From Emmonsiellopsis sp. PD_33 (Eukaryota; Ascomycota; Eurotiomycetes; Onygenales; Ajellomycetaceae), in assembly GCA_032988165.1 (NCBI GenBank), contig JANTQF010000069.1, forward strand, positions 62,001 to 126,000: DNA of 64,000 bases, written 5' to 3'. Each line of letters starts with the position of its first letter. The stretch's first letter is position 1. Shown piece after piece: positions 58,137-64,000 of the stretch. The notes below the pieces were generated by a model. It did no database searches. It had not been told where the DNA came from and saw only the letters and a list, made by a program, of their open reading frames with translations. The position numbers and the translations under genes are program-made.

Positions 58137-60401
58137 ATGCCGAACATATTCAAGCAGAATCTCGACAAGACGCCTCGCGAGGCGCTCAACTGGAGACTTG
58201 GGATGGCAGTCCTATGTTTCGGCCTGATGGGCGCTAGTAGAGGTAATTGCGATGCCATTGAATTCCCTGTAACGATTGCTAGGGTCATCCTCAGATATTA
58301 ACTTGATATCGATATCTAGGGGTCGACGAAGGGTTGATTTCGGGGACGGTCCAACAAAAATCATTTATTGCGGAGTATCATCTGAAAGACCCTCATATGA
58401 GCGAAGCAGAAAGGGCAGATAGACTCGGGAACATAACAGGCATGGTGCAAATAGGAAGCATAGCTGGCGCATTGCTGTAAGCAAAGAGAGGAATTGCTCT
58501 TAGACGATAACTACATGAGAAGTCAGGCTGACAGTCGTAGGGCATTCCTCGTGACGGACCGAATTGGCCGGATTTGGGCCACACGCCAGCTCTGTGCGAT
58601 TTGGATTATCGGTATTGTGATATTCATGACGGCGAATGGGCGGCTTGGTCAAGTTTATGCCGGGCGGTTTATTGCTGGCATCGGGGTAGGCTGCTTCAGT
58701 CCAGTTGTTCAAATGTGGCTGGAGCTCTTATTGACTTCTTGCTCCAGGTCGGTCAGACAACTGTGGTAGCACCAACTTACCTAGCGGAGGTCTCCCCTCG
58801 AGCTATTCGCGGACTTTGCACGTGTGCATTTTCTGGCTCGGTGTATCTGGGTATCATGCTCGCCTACTTTGCAAGCTGGGGTAGCTCTATACATATCTCC
58901 GACGACTCGGATAATCAATGGGTGAGATCCCCTATCTGTTTGTTTTCGTTATCCAAAACTGGAACTGCCCGTCTGAGGTCCACACAAGGGAGCTAAAATT
59001 CTATTTCTGCTTCGGCTGTTGTGGCCGAAGGATTGACCTCCTGTGCGTGGATGGGGATTCACTATCTGCGGATAGGTTGGGTGGGCAAGGCCGAGTCTGC
59101 GGATTCAGGAGGTCTTTCTTTGACACTCTTCTCTTTCCGCCTGTTTCCTTCTTGAGCTTTGACCTCCTTGGATATTGTGGCTGATCAATTGAGCCTAGGT
59201 TGTACCCACAACACTCCATATTATGTTCGCTGGAATTATCTTCATCCTTTCCTTTACCGTCCTTGAATCGCCTAGATACTTAGTCAAGGTCAACAAACAA
59301 GAACAGGCTCTCAAAACAATGTCGAGTCTGAGGAATTTGCCGCCTGACCATCCATACATCCAAACAGAGATGATGGATATTTACGATCAGCTTGAAAGGG
59401 AGCGGGAAGCCACAATGGGTTCGCATTTCCTTGGCCCGTTGAAAGAACTGTTGATGCTGCCCTCCAACAGGTATCGCATTATGATTGGATTAATGTCGCA
59501 GCTTCTGAGCCAATGGTCTGGTGCGAACAGCATAACCATATACGCTCCGGAATTTTTTGCCATGCTGGGTACCACGGGGCAATCTGAGAAACTTTTTGCA
59601 ACAGCCATTTTCGGTGTTGTAAAGCTTGTCTCGTCCCTCGTTTGCGCCCTGTTTCTTGTCGATGCTCTTGGTCGCAAGCGTGCTCTCGGGTACGGCATCT
59701 CGCTGCAGTTCGTGAGTATGCTATATGTTGCGATTTATCTCGCCGTCGTTCCTTCGATTAAGGACGGGTTTGAGCCCCAAGGTCATGCGAAGCGTGCAGG
59801 CACAGGAGCTATTGTTGCTATCTACCTTTCTGGAGTAGCTTGGGCCATGGGGTGGAATTCTATCCAGTTAGTTTGTTTTCGACCCGACGGATGTAACAAA
59901 ATTCGCTGACATCGGACTGCCAGGTATCTGATCAATGCCGAAATTTTCCCGCTTCGGGTTCGCGCATTGGGTACATCCATTGTCATGTGTTTCCATTTCG
60001 TTAATCAATAGTGCGTTGAATACAGCCCTCAGAGCCCCCCAGGAAGCCATTTTGCTGGATTTGCTGACTCTTGATTTATGCATAGTGGTAACTCGAAAGC
60101 GGTTCCGCCAATGCTCCTCGACACGGCTATGAAACCATCCGGGACCTTCTTCTTCTTTGCTATTGTGACACTGCTGGGCCTTGCATGGATGTGGTTCTTC
60201 CTTCCGGAAACCGCTGGGAAGTCCCTTGAAGCTATGGACGAAATGTTCAGCCTGCCGTGGTATATCATTGGCAGAAAGGGGGCAGAAATGACCGCGGGGT
60301 CTGGACACGCTGAGGGATACACTGCCGAGGATGTGGAAAAGGTTCAGGTGGCGGCTGAACATGTGGAATCCTCTCCCGAATCGAAAAGGGGTGGGAGCTA
60401 G
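58137..60401 (+). CDS. MFS sugar/quinate-type transporter
   Basis: 550 residues in seven exons: 58137-58242, 58320-58476, 58541-58685, 58748-58921, 59199-59866, 59924-60010, 60086-60401. Sugar-transporter landmarks: GVDEGLISG in helix 1, DRIGRIWATRQ (D-R-x-G-R-[KR] loop), ESPRYLVKVN, LSQWSGANSITIYAPE in helix 7, VDALGRKRAL, INAEIFPLRVRALG and PETAGKSLEAMDEMF (PETxGxxLEE motif). Twelve membrane helices are expected. The fourth intron is unusually long (277 nt). Similar to fungal quinate permease or hexose/lactose permease-like MFS proteins; substrate not decidable. Confidence 0.85.
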
Positions 60402-61260
60402 TTGGTTTGTTGAAATCGCAGGGTGAGCAGGGTCCAGCTAGACAATCCACTGCGTTCGGGCAACCCTGGCAAATCTGTAACTGGATATAAAAGATAATGC
60501 AGCTCCATTGATTGTATCGCAATTTGTAAATGACGGGGGGTTGTCGAATTAGGGGGGGTTCTGGAAAGGTTAGCTAGGTAGGGTTAGATATGCGAAAAGT
60601 TGGCCTTAGGTCATGTCTTGTAGTTCCAATGGTCAAGGATATCAAACGAACAGAAATGAAACCCGTAGGGCTAGATATCGCCCTGCCTTTTCCCCCATTT
60701 AACCGTAGGGGTATGTAAGTTACCCATCATTTGAGTGGGCTGCTCGAAGGAGGAGAGGCACGTCGAAAGGATATGCTAATAGTCCGTATGTTTACTGCAT
60801 CGAATGCGGGACGGAAAACAGGGTGGTAGACGGGAAGACAGGACATAATGGCAGCATATTCTGTGGCCCAGGTCCCAATAAAACCATGCAAGATGTCTTT
60901 TGGGCGTCATAAACAATCATCGTTGATGGAGATGGGTGTTTTGTTGAAGTGCGGAATCACATGCAGCTGACTAATCCATCGACAACATCCCATCCTAAGG
61001 AGCCAAAAAAATACAGACGACGACGACGACGACGACGACGACGACACACCTGGGCAGCCGGCTGGAGAGTCGTTTGAAACCGCGATATCTGCGGATTTCC
61101 GACTCCTGTTAACCCCCGCTACAGTTATCGCCCCCCTGCTTGGTTTACTGGTATGTGATTATCCCTCTCTTCGCCCCCACCACGAGCTAGAGAAGGGGAA
61201 GAAGGCCACATCTCCGCGAGCAGGACTTCTCACTTCCTGGCGCCGCCCTCTTCTCTTATC
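60402..61260. other. Intergenic region with GAC microsatellite
   Basis: 3' flank of the transporter gene and promoter of the acyltransferase gene. It contains a (GAC)n run at 61016-61045. No gene seen. Confidence 0.55.
61016..61045. repeat. (GAC)10 microsatellite
   Basis: About ten GAC units in the promoter region, 215 bp upstream of the acyltransferase start. Confidence 0.85.
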
Positions 61261-62407
61261 ATGGAGAAATTCTCCCAGTTCCGAGATCGAGGTAGGCATC
61301 GTGTCCATTCCATCCAACGTCGGTTTGGTTTATTTCTAACATACTTCCAGGCTCCGGCATTGCGCCGTTTCTTCCCATCCCCGCCCAACCCTCCGGCATT
61401 TACCTTCCATTCCACCTATTTCTCTTTTGCATGAGATTACCTCTGCTTGCCACCGCTTTTATCAGCTACTTCCTCGTGTTACAATGGCTTCCTATCGGGT
61501 CTCTTGGCAAAAAGGCATCTTTATGGGTGATGTTGGGTATTCCTGGGATATGGTGGATTGATTTGCAGATTGATGGAGTTAAAAAGGGGTACGTGACGTT
61601 GTACATCATTTTCTGGTTTTATATACGGGGACCCGTGATGCTAATCGTGCTCTTCGAAGGTCCTTGGCTACGCACCACTCGACGCGGCTTCCTGGGCCTG
61701 GATCCGTAATCGCTTCATCCTTTACCTCCCCGATTGATGCTCTCTACCTTGCCGCCATATTTGACCCCATATTTACGGTGTCCTACCCTTACACCTGTAA
61801 AGTGCAGCAAATATCTCTACTACAAGCTATCCTTAGGGCCTTCTCGGCCCCGGAGGTTCAACCACCGCCTGGTGCACGCCTGGTGGACGTAGCTACCCTC
61901 GTTAAGCGCAATCCTAATAGCCCTGTTGTTGTATTCCCAGAGTGTACGACTACCAATGGAAAAGGTATTTTGTTGACGAGTCCATCTGTTGTCACTGTCT
62001 CGCCCGTGACCCGAATCTTTCCAGTGAGCCTCCGCTACTCACCGGCGGATATTACCACCCCGATTCCAGGATCATACAAATCCTTCCTCTGGAATCTGTT
62101 GAGCAAACCAACCCACTTGATCAGAGTGCGGATTGCGGAGAGTGTTCTTCTTCCGATGCCACATGAATCCCGCCCGAGACCTGGGGAGCGGCAACCATCC
62201 TATGACTACAACTATTTCGATACATTGGATTCGAAACTGGCCGAATCCATCCCAGACGTTGAAACATCATTGACAGGCGGCGAAAATACCTTATTAGCTC
62301 AGGTCAGCGATTCTCTGGCGCGGCTGGGGCGCATAAGACGAGTTGGACTTGGAGCAAACGATAAACGGCAATTTGTGAAGGTTTGGACGACGGGTAGACG
62401 AAATTAA
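61261..62407 (+). CDS. LOA1: Loa1/Vps66-like lysophosphatidic acid acyltransferase
   Basis: 338 residues, three exons: 61261-61291, 61351-61588, 61660-62407. MEKFSQFRDRGSGIAPFLP is followed by a hydrophobic anchor (about residues 30-75, LPLLATAFISYFLVLQWLPI). The PlsC-type acyltransferase part has ASSFTSPIDALYLAAIFDP and VVVFPECTTTNGKGIL, matching the FPEGTxTNGK substrate-binding block. In the first block the usual HX4D histidine position is occupied by Phe (FTSPID). Yeast Loa1 makes phosphatidic acid and affects lipid droplets; this protein is likely at the ER/lipid droplet (inference). Intact. Confidence 0.75.
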
Positions 62408-62578
62408 ACACCAGCAATTATATGTATTGGCTCTGTGTGTTTTGTACGGTACTCGAGTTGGCATTACTTTGGGACTAGGGTCATTAGATCCTCGTGGATC
62501 TTGCTTTTGCTGCTTGTTTATTGATGTTGTGCATGTACTAGCGACCAGGGTTATGAATTATATATCCAACAAGTTCCG
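62408..62578. other. 3' flank of the acyltransferase gene
   Basis: Short transition to the AT-rich island; last CpG at 62577. Confidence 0.5.
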
Positions 62579-64000
62579 GTTTACAGTGCCATGCATCCAC
62601 ATGTCACCTTTTTATTCATCAAGCTATCCCTTAGCAATTCAAAGTCACATGATCAATTGGAGTCCTATGTTAAGGCCTGTATAAGGCCTGAACTGAATGA
62701 AAAATAATCTCAGAGATCAAAAAAAGCCTCTAACCTGCTACAGAAGGAGATACCATAGGATAAGCTTATAAAATACTAGATTAGGGGTTAAAAAATGGAA
62801 CTCTACAATTAAGAACTATTTATTTCTTCCTCTTTGAAGATCCTATAGAAGATTCATCAGCATCACTATTAGAAGAAGAAGAAGTATCCTCAGTGTTAGA
62901 GTCCTTCTAATTATTATTAGAGAAGGTAATAGAGATCTCATCCTCTAAGTTTAAATCCTCAGAAGACATTAAAGATTTAGCATCAGATAAGAGTAAACTT
63001 AGAGAGTATGATCTCTTTCTTTTCTTTGAAAACTTTATAGCTCAATCTGATGTATATAAGAGTAGCTTACTTAATATAGTATTCTCACCATCTTTTTCTT
63101 TTTCTTTATTAGTATTTACCTCTATATCTCCTCTATCTTTAGCAGCAAATAGTGGTACAAGCAGAGACCTCAATAGGGTTAATGAAGGTTTATTAGTAAA
63201 GAAGATAATAACTTAAGAGATACTTAAGATTATAGTGATAGAGACTTTACACCACTTGATAGCTTTATCACTAAAGGGAAGAAAGATCAAGTTAGTAAAT
63301 GTAAAGTAAAAAACTAGATAAGAAGATATATTAAATAGAAGTTACTAAGTTAGTAGAGCTAAAGCTAGAGATAGTAGAGATACTAATATTACTTAAATAG
63401 ATAAATTACTTGATGATCATGGTGAGAAATCTCTTTCTCTCATGAGTAAAAAATCTAATAGTATTATTACTAATAGAAATTAAATTTCTAATATGTGATA
63501 GGAAGATACAGCTTTAATATGAAGATCCTAAGAAGATATAATAAATACTAAAGATTTTAAACTTAGAGTGTTTATTACTATTATAGCTCTTATAGATCTT
63601 GATGGTGACCTCAAAAATATAATTAAAATAATTAGTAGGCATGTCACAATAAGTAGTGTAAATAGTGATAATAGATAAAGATGGGCTATTAGAGCTAATA
63701 TTAACTTTTATATACTTAGAGGAACTAATAGCTCTGAGGCTTAACTAAGAATGAAAAGATAAGACTATTATAGTAATATTAGATGTAGTAGCTATATTAG
63801 TCATAAAAACATACTTTACAGCTAGAGTGCTCTCAGCCTGAATGAACATATCCTTCATGAAATTTAACTAATTAAAATTATAGATTTAAAGCACTACAGG
63901 CAGCTTCAGCTCAACCTTGAAATTTAGAATGTTATAGAGAATAATAGGGGTAGTAAAGCTATTAATCTTAATATTCCTATCTGATGGAATATAGCCATCA
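62579..64000. other. AT-rich, CpG-free island (right, continues past the window)
   Basis: No CpG after 62577. AT-rich with many stops. The minus strand of about 63540-64000 has unusually few stops and reads as a plausible decayed coding segment (for example DGYIPSDRNIKINSFTTPII), but I do not recognise it. Confidence 0.75.

Overview
This window is nuclear DNA of a filamentous ascomycete. The genes have many short GT-AG introns (mostly about 50-90 nt, with CTAAC/CTGAC-like branch sites), and the proteins (KlpA-type kinesin-14, coronin, NC2-alpha, Loa1-like acyltransferase, FHIP, Rds1/LsdA-type protein) are typical of Eurotiomycetes. Sharp blocks of AT-rich, CpG-free DNA between normal genic blocks point to an Onygenales genome such as Blastomyces/Emmonsia. 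That placement is inference; no marker gene was compared.

Layout. (1) 1-6092: CpG-free AT-rich island with a 36-bp minisatellite, a decayed integrase-core transposon on the minus strand (about 2.34-3.42 kb) and a second decayed coding relic whose start reads MGCCSS (about 3.97-4.88 kb). (2) 6.1-18.4 kb: genic block with a PHO89-type Na+/phosphate symporter, NC2-alpha, an FHIP/RAI16-like protein, a secreted Rds1/LsdA-like protein and a minus-strand cytochrome P450. (3) 18.4-29.8 kb: a second CpG-free island of 11.4 kb with direct repeats, a Cys-rich relic, a Tnp2-like transposase relic, minisatellites and several copies of a SLIP-GC-like large GTPase fragment, two of them forming an inverted repeat. 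(4) 29.8-42 kb: accessory-looking DNA with a second intact P450, an APH/choline-kinase-fold protein, an ascomycete protein of unknown function, an F-box protein and a secreted-protein pseudogene. (5) 42.4-62.5 kb: denser, mostly housekeeping block with a RING/RGG/SR-tail protein, a DUF2293 protein, coronin and kinesin-14 (head to head), an alpha/beta hydrolase, a GFA-domain protein, an MFS sugar transporter and a Loa1/Vps66-like acyltransferase. (6) 62.6-64.0 kb: a third CpG-free island begins.

I rebuilt the exon structure of each gene by reading splice sites and checking phase; all intact models close in frame. The genes do not form an obvious biosynthetic cluster. Notable points are the CpG-free islands with recognisable relics, the two P450 genes that border the large island (one with an unusual I-helix), the coronin/kinesin-14 divergent promoter, and a secreted-protein gene broken by at least three lesions while its TATA box and splice sites remain.
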